This document shows positions 51,541-61,751 of a DNA stretch of 64,000 nt, in pieces. This stretch comes from Planococcus citri. Lineage: Eukaryota; Arthropoda; Insecta; Hemiptera; Pseudococcidae. Where the stretch lies: positions 53,850,836 to 53,914,835 of the forward strand of contig NC_088681.1 in NCBI RefSeq assembly GCF_950023065.1, in the 5' to 3' direction. A program made the position numbers and the translations under genes. Position 1 is the stretch's first letter. Every line of letters begins with the position of its first letter. The notes under the pieces were generated by a model. The model saw nothing but the letters and a program-made list of their open reading frames with translations, was not told the origin of the DNA and ran no database searches.

Positions 51541-52689
51541 ATGTAGCACAGATTGTCCTGGAAACTGATTTTTGTCACACTTCCTTAGGTGTGAAAAAAT
51601 TTACCAGGTGTGGCAGCTCTTTCCTCTAAGAATCAAGTTCAGCAGTAGCGAAATAAGAAGTTAAATTGGGGAAAAGGCAAAAAAATTCGACTGAGGAGTC
51701 AATTATTGAGATACTAAAATACTGCTCGTGGTCATTTTTGCAGCTTGTTTGGACACTAGAAGTCCATCTTTATTCTTTATTGATTTTATACATGATTGAA
51801 AAATCAATTTTTTCTTCGTTCTTGAAAAATATCTCAACCAGAGTCATTTTGATGAAATTTGCTCAAATTGGATGAATGGATTTAGGGATGGTCTGATGTT
51901 GGATTGAAAATGACCTTGATCCAAAACTCAGGTACATCCCAATTTTCAGATAGGTAAGTTTAAAAAAGTCAAAATAATCGATATGAAATCAAAAGTTGCA
52001 TAACGCATTCAAAAATATACGTATTAAAGAAATTTGGAGGAAGGGGGGGGGGGGGGTCCAGCGTCTTCATGTTTGTTTGACCTTAAAGAACTTGTGTGTC
52101 ACACCCAACCCCTCAAAATTAACCTGAGAGAGGCTGAAATTTGTCACGGACATTCGAATGGTGCCCTAGAAGTGCTCTTTGGAAGTTTCTATGTACTTTT
52201 CAAACCATCCACACACTAATGGATATTCGAGCATTTTTTTAGTGCTTCTCAAATTTTAATCCTACTTTACTAAATTCGAGTGCATCTCCCAAACCCTCTC
52301 AACCCCCTCCCCCACCACTCCCCAAAAGTCGACGTTAAGATGCGTTTTGTAAATTTTCACCTCTCACTCGATTTCTCAAGAGTCTTGTTTCACAAAACTG
52401 AATTTCTTTAGAGTTTCCTCCATCAAATTTTCCACCATTTTCATAAGTCAATTTTTCTGATTTTCTCTTCAAATTCTTTCAATTCTACCTACATTTTATT
52501 TTCAACGATTTTCGAATCAATTCAGCAAAGTTTTGGGGCATTAGAGACAATTTTAACAACATTTTTGAGCATTTTAGAGTGATTTTAATCTCTTCTGATG
52601 GTAGTTGAACATCTTTTTGAAACAATTTGAATTAAAAGTTTTCATAATTTCAGAAAATTTGAATTTTTTTTTCAATTTTTGAGCAATTT
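51541..52689. repeat. A/T-rich decayed block
   Basis: A run of 14 G lies at 52043-52056 and C-rich CCCTCCCCCACCACTCCCC near 52305. The remainder is degenerate A/T sequence without a gene. Confidence 0.4.
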
Positions 52690-53450
52690 TTGCAGACGAA
52701 TAGCTGAGAAATTTCATATTAAACGGGCGCCACAAGGGCAGAGTTCGTGCTCAATTTTTCCCCAAAAAGTAGCAAGACGTAAACAAAACATTTCGATGTA
52801 CTTACAAAAAAAATCACAAAAAAAGCCAGAACATTTTTATTCAAAAATGTAAAACTAAAAAAAAAAAGACTTTTTGGCAGTGAGTTACTGGGCAAAAAAT
52901 GATACTTTTTCCAAATATTTGTCAGAAAAGAGAGACTACTTCGCAAATTTTTGTTAAAAAAGCAAGATTTTTTTTGGCAATTTTTACACAAAAGTGAAAA
53001 CTTAAGGTAATTTCTGGTCAAAAAGACGAAATTTCTACCTACAATTTTATCAGAAGGCAATTTTTTCAGTAATTGAAAAAAAAGAAACTTTCAAGCAATT
53101 TTTGAAAAAAAATTATGGAATTTTTTGCAAAAAAGCGAAAATTTTTGACAAAAAAGTGCAAATTTTTAGCAATTTGGAGAAAAAAAGTAAGACTCAAGAC
53201 AATCTGTCACATTTTTAGACGAAAAACATAATTTTTCAGAATCTAGTAAAAAGCGAGCTGGGAAATTTCAGGTAAAAAAGTGATACATACCTACTTTTTT
53301 GCAATTTTTGCTGAAAAATCGAGACTTTTTTTTGCAATTTTTTAGCAAAAAAAGTGACGTTTTTCTTGGGAAATATTGACAAAAAGTGAAACCAAGTCTT
53401 TTTGTCAATTTCTAGACAATAACAGTGAAAATTTTGGCCAATTTTCAAAG
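52690..53450 (+). repeat. Diverged third array of the TTTTTGACAATTTTTGGC family
   Basis: Words such as GACTTTTTGGCA, GCAATTTTTG and AAAAAGTGAAAC recur at irregular 30-60 bp spacing. It is in the same orientation as the arrays at 4950-7065 and 25270-27290 but much more worn. The minus-strand frames at 52719-53060 and 53236-53595 are repeat translations. Confidence 0.6.
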
Positions 53451-54512
53451 AAAAGTGAAACATTAAAATTTTTGCAAACGACCCCCCCCCCCCCATTTCA
53501 CATTTTACCAAATATTTACAGAAAATTACTGGGAATATACATGAAAATTGTTTAAAAGACACCAAATTCAATAAAATGTCATTGAAATTGGACAAAACAG
53601 TTCAAAAAAAATCACCGTCGTGTCGCAGAAATAAAATTGTTCACAATGCACCAGAACTTTGCCAAATTAATTTAAAAATTGTTGAAAAACAGATTAAAAT
53701 TGGTATTTGAGAAGAATTCTGTAGAACAATGCAAAAAAATTGCTTAAAAAGGCAAGGAGGAAACTCAAACTACATATAATATAAAAAATTATCAAACTTG
53801 AGAAATTCATTTAAAACGGAAGAAAGTAGGTACATATTTATAATAAAATGTAGCCAAAATTGAGAAATACTGAAAAACTTCTCAAAATAAACAAATTTGA
53901 AACGTAGGTAATCGAAAAAGGTAGGGTTTAATAATGTAAAAATTTAATAAGGAAAAATGAATTTTCAACGAATAATTCAAGATTTTTCGTAACAAGTCTT
54001 CGATTTTCATTTTCATTCTGTTAAATAGGAGACTTTATCATTATTTGAAGAACTGGCAAGACTTATTAGACTATTAGACACACAGGAACAGTCCTTTTTC
54101 AGTCTCCGAGCCATTCGACCCTTCCCTCCTCCTCTTCCCCATTTCACTTGATTTTCACGAAAAACATGAGTTCGATATCAGCGCATGGCTCAACGCTCAA
54201 CAGACCCAAGACCTAGAGTTTCAACTCAAATTTCATTTTTTTTCAAATTGTCAACAGAGCCCCCCCCCCCCAAAAAAAAACAAAAAATCTCAGAAAAAAA
54301 TTTGGCATAGCTCATTTAAAGAATGAAAAATACGTTTTTTTCTACTTTTTAAAATTTTAACAGACCCAAGACCCAAAGCTTCAACTCAGTTTTCAATTTT
54401 GTTTTTAAAAAAATGTCAACAAAGCCCCTTACAAAATAAAAAAAAAAGTCAAATATTCTCGGAAAAAAATTTGATGTTTTTTTTTTACTTTTTAAAATTT
54501 TTAATCTCACTA
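53451..54512. other. A/T-rich degenerate sequence with poly(C) runs
   Basis: Runs of 13 C (53482-53494) and 12 C (54260-54271). The pair AACAGACCCAAGACC at about 54200 and 54360 marks a local duplication of about 160 bp. No gene is seen. Confidence 0.45.
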
Positions 54513-55875
54513 ATAGTCGGGGAGCCCGCTTAAAGATCTATTGCACCCGCCCGCCCCCCCGTCGACCATCCGAGACAAAAGTGCTAAAGTGCGTTTTTCG
54601 ATTTTTGGTGAATTTTTGAAAATCAAATTGAAGCTAAGAATGATCAAAATTTTACCAAATTGACCAAGAAAGCTGAAATTTGGGATACACCCTATTTTCG
54701 ACATGCCAAATCGATTGGAAACTGTTTCAAACCATTTTGAGCAGTTCTGGAGCCTTCAGCAGATTTTTGAAACTCGAAATTCCCACAAAATTTCCCCAAA
54801 ATGGAGTCGGATAGCCGAAATTTACCCTGCAAACTAATTTCAATACGCTACGAAGTCGACTGCAGGAGGATTTCAAGTCCTTTTTGGAGCATCCAGCGAT
54901 TTTTTGAAAATTACTGGAGTCTCTAGCAGATTTTTGAAACTCGAAATTCCCACAAAATTTCATCAAACGGAGATGGAAAGTCAAAATTTATTCTGCAAAG
55001 TGCAAACTAATTTCAATACGCTATGAAGTCGTATGCTAGTGGCCCCAGCGACTTTTTGAGAGGTCGTATGGTGTTTTTTGGAAAATTGAAATTTCCAAAA
55101 AGTAGTTGGAAGCTTCAAAATCATTTAAAACCATTTGAAACCACCATGTAGTCGACTTCATATTGTATTGAAATTAGTTTGCGAAGTAAATTTCACCTTG
55201 CCAACTCCATTTGGTAAAATGTTGCGGGAATTTCAAGTTTAAAAAATTTACTGGAGGCTCCAGTAATTTTTAAAAAGTCGCTGGAGGCTCCAAAATGATT
55301 TGAACCTACCTGAAGTCGTCTTCAGAGGGTGTTAAAATTGGAGTGTAGAGTACCTAAATTTCAGCTTCCCATCTCCATTTGATGAAATTTTGTGAAAATT
55401 TAAAGTTACAAAAATCTGATGGAAGCTCCAGTAATTTTCAAAGTCGCCACAGGCTCCAAAACGACTTGAAATTCACCTGCAGTACTTCGTAGCACATTGA
55501 AATTAGTTTGCAGAGTAAATTTTAGCTCTCCAACTCCACTTTGGTGAAATTTTTTGGGAATTTCGAGTTTCAAAAATCTGCTGGAGGCTCCAGAACTGCT
55601 CAAAACGGTTTGAAACCGTTTCCAATCGATTTGGCGGGTCGAAAATAGGGTATATCCCGAATTTCAGCTTTCTTGGTTAATTTGGTAAAGTTTTGATTTT
55701 TTCCCACATTTTTGGCCTAAATTTGATTTTCAAAAATTCACCAAAAATCGAAAAAGGCACTTTAGCACTTGAAATTTTGACAGGTTTAGGATTCCCCTTT
55801 TAAGAAAAAAATTGTCCCGGAGGATCGGCCGGGGGGGGGGAGTGCAATAGAACCTTAAGCGGACTCCCCAACTAT
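54513..55875. mobile_element. Second foldback element, about 1.36 kb
   Basis: The ends are ATAGTCGGGGAGCCCGCTTA on the left and, read inward from the right, ATAGTTGGGGAGTCCGCTTA. Long inverted arms follow. GTGCTAAAGTGCGTTTTTCG (left) matches the reverse of the stretch near 55760. The block with GCTGAAATTTGGGATA and CCAAATCGATTGGAAAC at 54670-54725 is mirrored at 55620-55670. Inside are modules of about 150-200 bp marked by GCTGGAGGCTCCAG, three in one direction and two in the other. TA lies just outside the GTYGGGGAG core on both sides, which may be a TA target duplication. There is no coding capacity. Confidence 0.8.
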
Positions 55876-56361
55876 ATGCCTCATTTAACAAAAAAAAAAA
55901 AAAAAAAATCGAATATAATCATTGGGCAGGGAGATCATTCTTAGCAGATTTTTCAAAATACTGATACTTCGATAGTTTGCTAAGGGTGAGGTAGGAAACA
56001 AGATGAATTGATTTCGAAAATTCGAATTTTCAAAAAAAAATCAAAATTGATCCACTGTTGTAAATTTTAAAAAAAATCAAATATTTCAGCCAATTTCGAG
56101 GCTCAAAGTCTTCCACAACTCTTTGCTTTCGACTAAATTTCGAAACAGGTTGAATTTATGGCGAAAAATCAATTTCAAGAGCTCTTATTCAATGTTTGGC
56201 AAAACGCCAATTCACCTATAGAAAAAAATTAATCATCACCGGCCTCACGTCACAAGAGAACATCGGATGGTACACGATGTGCAAAATTATAAACGAAGTA
56301 ATATACTCGTACATACATAAATCTACTCGTACAACGATGACGAATGAAGAATTAAACTCAC
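55876..56361. other. A/T-rich sequence downstream of the ZIP exon, presumed intron and 3' region
   Basis: On the minus strand this lies just 3' of the ZIP donor site. The ZIP frame stays open to 56216, but the extra 48 residues lose all ZIP character. I therefore read 56361 and below as intron, with its far end not fixed. Confidence 0.45.
56086..56132 (-). other. Weak candidate for the terminal ZIP exon
   Basis: On the minus strand an acceptor-like TTTCGAAATTTAG precedes 47 nt that fit the phase of the donor at 56361 and end in TGA, adding 16 residues. The pyrimidine tract is poor and the peptide cannot be verified as a ZIP tail, so this is only one possibility. Confidence 0.15.
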
Positions 56362-56362
56362 T
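56356..56362 (-). other. Splice donor A|GTGAGT at the end of the ZIP exon
   Basis: The minus strand reads CAATTTTTAAGTGAGTTT. GTGAGT is a strong donor, and it falls right after the last membrane segment (…LQFL), splitting codon 439 after its first base. The residues beyond it in the open frame look like intron translation. Confidence 0.75.
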
Positions 56363-57676
56363 TAAAAATTGTAAAGCCAGCATGAATCCGAATCCAGCCA
56401 TGATGGCGAGCAGCTGCAAAATACCGGATTTCGCGTTAGCCTTTTCCTTTTGCAGTATTTCGAAGAAAGTCACATACAGCAGCGTACCGGACGCTATTCC
56501 TTGCAGAATGACGGTAACTAAGGTACCTCCGGGCACCGATGGGTCTCTATTCAGCAGCAATAGAATCCCAGACGATATTCCGATCGGTGTGACTACGGCG
56601 AAGGTGCAAATATACAATATCACCAACGGTATTTTCGTTCTAGTCGATATCAGTTCGACTCCGAGGCAGAAAGATAATACGAATTTGTGCGTAGCGATGG
56701 CGGCGAAAAGATACCATACGTTTTGAACGTCTTTCTCTAATCCGACAGCTAAGCCTTCGAAGACTTCGTGAAAAGATAGAGCTAAAATGGCAAAGAGACC
56801 TCGGAACGATTTCTTCGTAGTGATTTCGTGAGTACTACCGGCCGACGATTCGGTTTCAGCATCGGTCGATGAAGCTGCGGCTGAAATTTGTGGTAATGTG
56901 TCGACGGTCAGATGCTGGTTGGGTCGTTTCATCAGTGTATTAGATCCGTGTTCGAGTAAACCTTGCCGACTGGTTGTTGAAACGCTGAGTAAACTGCTAT
57001 CAGGTATATCGGTTTTGATCGGGTTATTGGCGAGTGAAACACGTGGGATCATGGTACCTTTATGATGACGACGGTGGAAATCCATCGAATGTTTGGCGCA
57101 TTTTCTCAAGCTCATCGTACGATGAAGTACGGCTTCGTCTTCGTGATGATGCGAGCCGAGATCTAGAATAGCGTGTACGACTTCTTCGATAACGTATACG
57201 AGGAAGAACCCGGCGCAGAATACAAGATCGGCGAAATGTAGGTGATTTTTAGTGACGAAATCTGGTAACTGACCGTTATGCATAAATGGCTCCATGCTTT
57301 CTCGTACCTCCGGCTGTAAATGTAGGAATGTGGTAAATAGAAGTACGCCGCCGCCGAAACACAACAGCAAAGACATCAGCAAGGGTTGTTCGGAGTCACC
57401 TCCGTGAGAATGTGTCTTACACGATGGCACTTTCATGTTCATTAATCTGACTAGTTTCAACGGAATAATCCCCAGTAGAAATGATACGAAGCATAATACA
57501 AACATGGTTATTAATTTCGCCTGCAGAAGCGGATTCATCTCGAACATCACGTTAACGGCTGCCGAAGCGGTCATATTATGGTGATCGTGGTGATCGAAAT
57601 CGTTGTGATCGTCATGTCCATGATGATCGTGTTCATCGTGATGATGCTCCGAATGAGGATGGCCGAAATGATCCAT
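56362..57676 (-). CDS. ZIP family zinc transporter (SLC39A1/2/3-like), 3' end incomplete
   Basis: This protein should carry zinc, possibly also iron, into the cytosol across the plasma or an internal membrane. The exon encodes 438 residues plus one base. A His/Asp-rich N-terminus (residues 2-34, 16 His) is followed by membrane segments at about 50-75, 100-120, 148-172, 292-313, 320-343, 349-376, 383-408 and 417-438. A long cytosolic loop at 173-290 opens with HHHED (176-180). The signature HEVFEGLAVGLE (303-314) in segment 4 and H330-K331 in segment 5 are typical of ZIP subfamily II. H303, E307 and H330 are the expected metal ligands. The start is secure: the upstream in-frame codons are TGA TAA TAT AAA. 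All membrane segments come from one exon and only a short tail is missing, beyond the donor at 56361. Assignment to one of ZIP1, ZIP2 or ZIP3 is not possible by eye. Confidence 0.95.
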
Positions 57677-58200
57677 TTTATATTATCACTCTTCAATCCG
57701 CACAAACACACACACACACACGTCGAAAAGATAAAATTAAAAAAAAAAGAATAGGTCAGTTAATCAAAATATCATAATTATTAAAACTCTCGACTAACAC
57801 TACGACGACTCACGGAGTCCACTAGATAATTTTTCGGTTACAAGTACCAAAAAAAAAACCCTAATGCGAAGTGATAAATTTACGTTAAAAAATTCCGAAC
57901 TATTTAAAACACATAGTAATTTTAATTATTTACAATATTTTTTACTTTACAACACGTGAATTAAATAACGAACTAAATTTAACATCGTACCCGCATTACC
58001 GGCGAATTCAAACTGTTTTCTAGATAGATACGAGAACGCGATTCCTCGTGGTTGTGTTTGAATTTCCGAACGTTTCCCTACGTCACAGCCACCAACTGTT
58101 AGAAGCGTAACTAAAAACGAGGAGGGATGGGCAAGGTTTGAATAGAGATGGCGCGGCGGTAGGAGAAGTGAGGAACTGAGGAATATAAGCACAATATAAA
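57677..58200 (-). promoter_or_regulatory. Probable 5' UTR and promoter region of the ZIP gene
   Basis: Upstream of the ATG lie a CA/GT microsatellite (57704-57721), an E-box CACGTG (57953-57958) and a CRE-like TGACGTA on the minus strand (58079-58085). An initiator-like TCAGTT (58174-58179, minus) has a TTTATATT about 20 bases before it, slightly close for a TATA box. No metal response element of the TGCRCNC type is evident. A 5' UTR intron cannot be excluded. Confidence 0.35.
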
Positions 58201-58449
58201 TTCCCTCGCTTTTTACCATGATTTTTATTTTTTTTTGTAAATTTAATATTGTATTATTCTATTTAATTTTTTGGTGGTTTCTCTTTATTTATTTATTTTA
58301 TGTTATTTTATTTTCATTTTCGTATTCCATTCCGTATTCCCCTAATTATCTGCTCGTCAGTTGTTGTGCTTTGTGCTTTTATTTTTTTATTTCTCATGTT
58401 TTAGAATAATAAAATATAATCAAATACGTATGTATTTACATCCGATATT
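58201..58449. other. T-rich sequence, nothing recognised
   Basis: TTTATTTATTTTATG-type low complexity. The plus-strand frame at 58218-58409 reads as a Phe/Leu/Tyr-rich peptide because of T-richness and is not taken as a gene. Confidence 0.4.
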
Positions 58450-58770
58450 TCATTCATTATTTCGTTCTTTTGTAAAATAAAAATAAAAATAAAGGGGTCC
58501 ATCAACTACATATCAACCATTGAAAAAAAAAAACTGATTGAAATCATTGAATACGATTACGTCTTGATTAGATTAGTATTCATTTTCAATTTCAGTTATC
58601 TAATCCAATCTAACTAGGTACTTTATGAAATGTGAGGTTGGGTTTTTAGTTTTCAGATTTCAGTTTCAAAAATAAAAGATCGATTCCTCATATGGGTTTT
58701 GTTGATGGTTCTTCTCATTGAAATCTTGTTCTGGTTCTTGTGATGATTCAGATCATCTCAAAACTTAATC
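58450..58770 (+). repeat. Direct repeat R1, left copy
   Basis: This segment is matched by 60125-60560 in the same order: ATATTTCATT, AAAGGGGYCCATCAACTA, AATACGATTAC, GTGAGGTTGGGTTTTTA, AAAATAAAAGATCGATTCCT and TTGTGATGATTCAGATCAT. The right copy has an insertion of about 64 bp. No coding or LTR features (TG…CA ends, primer site) are present. Confidence 0.82.
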
Positions 58771-58804
58771 GGTTCTAAAAAAAATTTTATGAAATCATTT
58801 TATA

Positions 58805-59584
58805 TCGCACCTCGGGAGTAATAAGGTTACATCTCAAAAAAAATTGATTTTGATGTTTTTGCATTTTTGGGGTTTGTATGACCCCCCTCAACCAAAAATT
58901 ACACTTTGAGTTGGGTACATCATCTAGATCTTGTAAAAAACGCAAATGGCCTAACTCAAAATCTCAACAACATTGCAAGTTGTTTGGAGTTATAAGGGCA
59001 CATCTCAAAAAACTCCACCTTTTTTGAGCAAATTTCGTACATACAAAGTGTTAACAAATAGTTTTGATTGTTTTGAATGTTTGTCAGTTAGAAATAGTCA
59101 CAAGGAGTGCATTTTTTATTGGTTTGTACCAAATGGAAAAAATTTTTTAAATTGATCACTTTTCAGAAAAATGAATTTGCACATATCATGAAATTTTAGT
59201 TTTTTGAGAAAAACTCAAAAACTAAGCACTTTAGAAAAAAACTAACGACATTATGTCGATTGGAAATTTAATTCTCTACAACTTTGTTATCATGAAATTT
59301 TTTTTGGACGCTTCCTTTCGCCTCCACATCAACTTTACTGAAAGGTTATAACTCAAAATGTTTTCCAAACATTGAAATATTTCCTCTTTAAGATTTTATT
59401 TTTCAAAGCGTTCTTATGCTAAATGAAGGTAGGATACCAGATCTTTAAAATGAGGTGCTATCGATTCCTCACAATTAATTATAAGTTGATAAAAATAATG
59501 AATCAAGTTTTTAAAAAAAAGAAAATCACTCTCCTGTAAAATTTCACTTTTTTGAGATGTGACCTTATAACTCCCGAGGTGCGA
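58805..59584. mobile_element. Inverted-repeat element, 780 bp, TCGCACCTCGGGAG ends
   Basis: The left end TCGCACCTCGGGAGTAATAA continues GGTTACATCTCAAAAAA. The right end, read inward, is TCGCACCTCGGGAGTTATAA then GGTCACATCTCAAAAAA. The arms are about 38 bp with two or three differences. A third copy of GAGTTATAAGGGCACATCTC lies inside near 58988, in the left-arm direction. I see no clear target duplication and no coding capacity. Confidence 0.75.
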
Positions 59585-60122
59585 AATGGCCCGAGCAAAG
59601 CGAGGACAAAAGCTTTAGAAAATTTGTGATTTGAACAATAGAAAACAACAACAATTTTAATGAAAGAATTTGGTTTTTTGGATCTCAACAATTTTCAAAT
59701 TCATCATAATTTTCTTGATATTGTAACTCTGTAGGAGAGAACTAAATTGACCCAAAGCTTGGTTCTGTTCTTTAAAAATGAAAAATTTGCATTTTTCATA
59801 CGCTTTGAGTATTATGAGTATTTCTGCAATTTTGAATTTTTCTGTTTAATTTTCATACTTCTTAATATTTTGAAAAGGAGCAGTTTGAATGGCCCGAGTG
59901 AAGCAAGGGCAATTAACGTTTTGGAAAATTTGTGATTTGAAAAGTAAAAAAACATCAATTTTATTTAATGTTGATTTGAAAATAGATTATATAGTGATTT
60001 ATTCAGCAAATAAACGGTTTTGCCGGCGAATTCCGACGACACGGAGTCGACTTGAACGACTGAATTTTTGACTGGGGAAGCGACTCGTCCGCGCCCCCTC
60101 GCCCCCCCTCGCCACGTCACTG
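59585..60122. repeat. Repeated GGCCCGAG fragment ending in a hAT-like terminus
   Basis: ATGGCCCGAGYRAAGCRAGG followed by GAAAATTTGTGATTTGAA occurs at about 59586-59635 and 59888-59940. The block ends at CCACGTCACTG, whose inward reading CAGTGACGTGGCGAGGGG resembles the left end of the element at 41615. CGCTTCACTCG also lies at a similar depth from the end in both. No matching left end is found, so it looks like a truncated copy. Confidence 0.55.
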
Positions 60123-60124
60123 CC

Positions 60125-60560
60125 AATATTTCATTATTATTTTCGTTATTTTGTGAAATTGAAATTGAAATAAAGGGGCCCATCAACTATCAAGCATAAA
60201 AAAAATATTAAAATCATTGATTGAATACGATTACCTACTTGATTAGACGTTTAGTTTTCATTTTTCAATTTCAGTTGAAGCACTGTTGAAGTCTGAATGT
60301 TTTTCCAATAAGAGTTTAGTTTTTTTTTTCATCAGTTTCAGTTATCTTATCTAATCTAATCTAACTACTTTATAAACGTGAGGTTGGGTTTTTACTTTTT
60401 AGTTGTCAGATTTCAATTTCAAAAATAAAAGATCGATTCCTGAAAGGGGTTTTGATGGTTCTGTTCTTCTCATTGAAATCTTATTCTGGTTGGTTCTTGT
60501 GATGATTCAGATCATTGTTCTTTTCCTCAAAAGTCAAAAAACTCAATCAGTTCTGATTCT
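60125..60560 (+). repeat. Direct repeat R1, right copy
   Basis: This is a diverged partner of 58450-58770. It starts within a few bases of the hAT-like terminus at 60122. An extra segment of about 64 bp lies between two CAGTT words near 60265-60345. Confidence 0.8.
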
Positions 60561-60718
60561 GAAAAATTTTTGTGAAATCATTGTACATACATGGTGGTTC
60601 TTTAGGGATTTTTCTTTTCTAAATTTTCAAACGCGATTGTGATGGTTCTGGCTACATACCGTTTCAGCTGACCAAAAAAAAGGGGGTGGTGGTGGTTCCC
60701 GAACGTTTTCATTTTTCA
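60561..60718. other. Short sequence with GGTGGTT words
   Basis: Contains GGTGGTTCTT and GGGGGTGGTGGTGGTTCC, complementary to the AACCACC words inside the following element. No gene is seen. Confidence 0.35.
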
Positions 60719-60726
60719 ATCCTGTT
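60719..60726 (+). repeat. Left 8-bp target duplication ATCCTGTT
   Basis: Matches ACCTTGTT at 61752-61759 in 6 of 8 positions. Both differences are C/T transitions. Confidence 0.65.
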
Positions 60727-61751
60727 TAGAGATGTGCAGTCTGAAAAGTGAAAAGTACTTTTTCTTCAAAGAAAAGTTGAAAAGAAAAGTTCCTACCTAC
60801 TTTTCATTTCACTTTTCAGTTTTCACTAAAAAAAAAAGTGAGCGACCAATCAATTTACTCATCACTCATCAGAGAATACTGACCTCATGGATGAAGTCAA
60901 AATGGCTTAAAACCACCAAAACCAAATAAAACCACCATAACCATTGTTTTTCAATCGGTTTTAACCACTAACACAACCATTTCAACTTCTTTTTGTACAT
61001 TTCAAAAACAACAACAATAAAAAACCAATATAATGTTGGAAAAAAATTGGATTGAAAAAACCAAAACCAACAAAAAGTTGTGTCCTTTGGAGAAAACCGC
61101 AACCACAAGAACCATTTCAGAATTTCAAATGTAACCATAATTAATAACAACCAAATTCATGAAATGGTTCTTTTTGGTTTTTGCGATTTTCTTCAATTTT
61201 TCCAGACCAGTGATGGAAATTTTCTGTTTTTTGGTCTCAAATCAGACATTACTCATACCTTAATTTGTTTTTCGGTAAATTTTTTCGAAAATTCAAAATT
61301 TTTTTGACGATCAAAACCACCATAACCACCAAAACCATTTGAAAATTTGAAATGGTTTTTCATATCAAAAACCACCACTACCATAAAAAAAAGTAGGTAT
61401 TATTACAAAACCAAAACCACATCCACACCATATTTAAAAAAAATTGAAACCATTTCAAAACCAGAACCTGAAAAACTGTGATTGAAAACCCAAAAACTTA
61501 GAAACCAAAAACCATTATTTTTGAGTCCTTTAAAAACCACCTACCACAACAACCAATAAAATCCAATAATGGTTTTAAGCCCTGAGTCAAATATCAAGTT
61601 TCACTCTCTCCACTCCTCCACCTTCGCAATTCTGCACTCATATAAAAATACATCAATTTGAAGCTTTTACAGAGAGCTTTAAAATGAGACTTATATACGA
61701 TTTACTTTTCATTTCACCAAAAATTACTTTTCTGAAAAGTGCACATCTCTA
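60727..61751. mobile_element. hAT-like non-autonomous element, 1025 bp
   Basis: The ends are TAGAGATGTGCA on both sides, followed by CTGAAAAGTGAAAAGTA (left) and, read inward from the right, CTTTTCAGAAAAGTA. It is flanked by an aged 8-bp duplication. TAGAGATG-type ends with 8-bp duplications are typical of hAT elements. The interior (about 60900-61565) is rich in AACCACCAAAACC and AACCACCATAACC words and has no transposase, so the interior may be an expanded simple repeat. Confidence 0.82.

Noticed and set aside
56196..56726. Plus-strand frame of 176 codons opposite the ZIP exon
   Set aside because: It is the antisense shadow of the conserved ZIP coding sequence.
58450..60560. R1 copies as long terminal repeats of a retroelement
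   Set aside because: No TG…CA ends, primer-binding site, polypurine tract or gag/pol coding sequence, and the interior is filled by DNA-transposon-like pieces.
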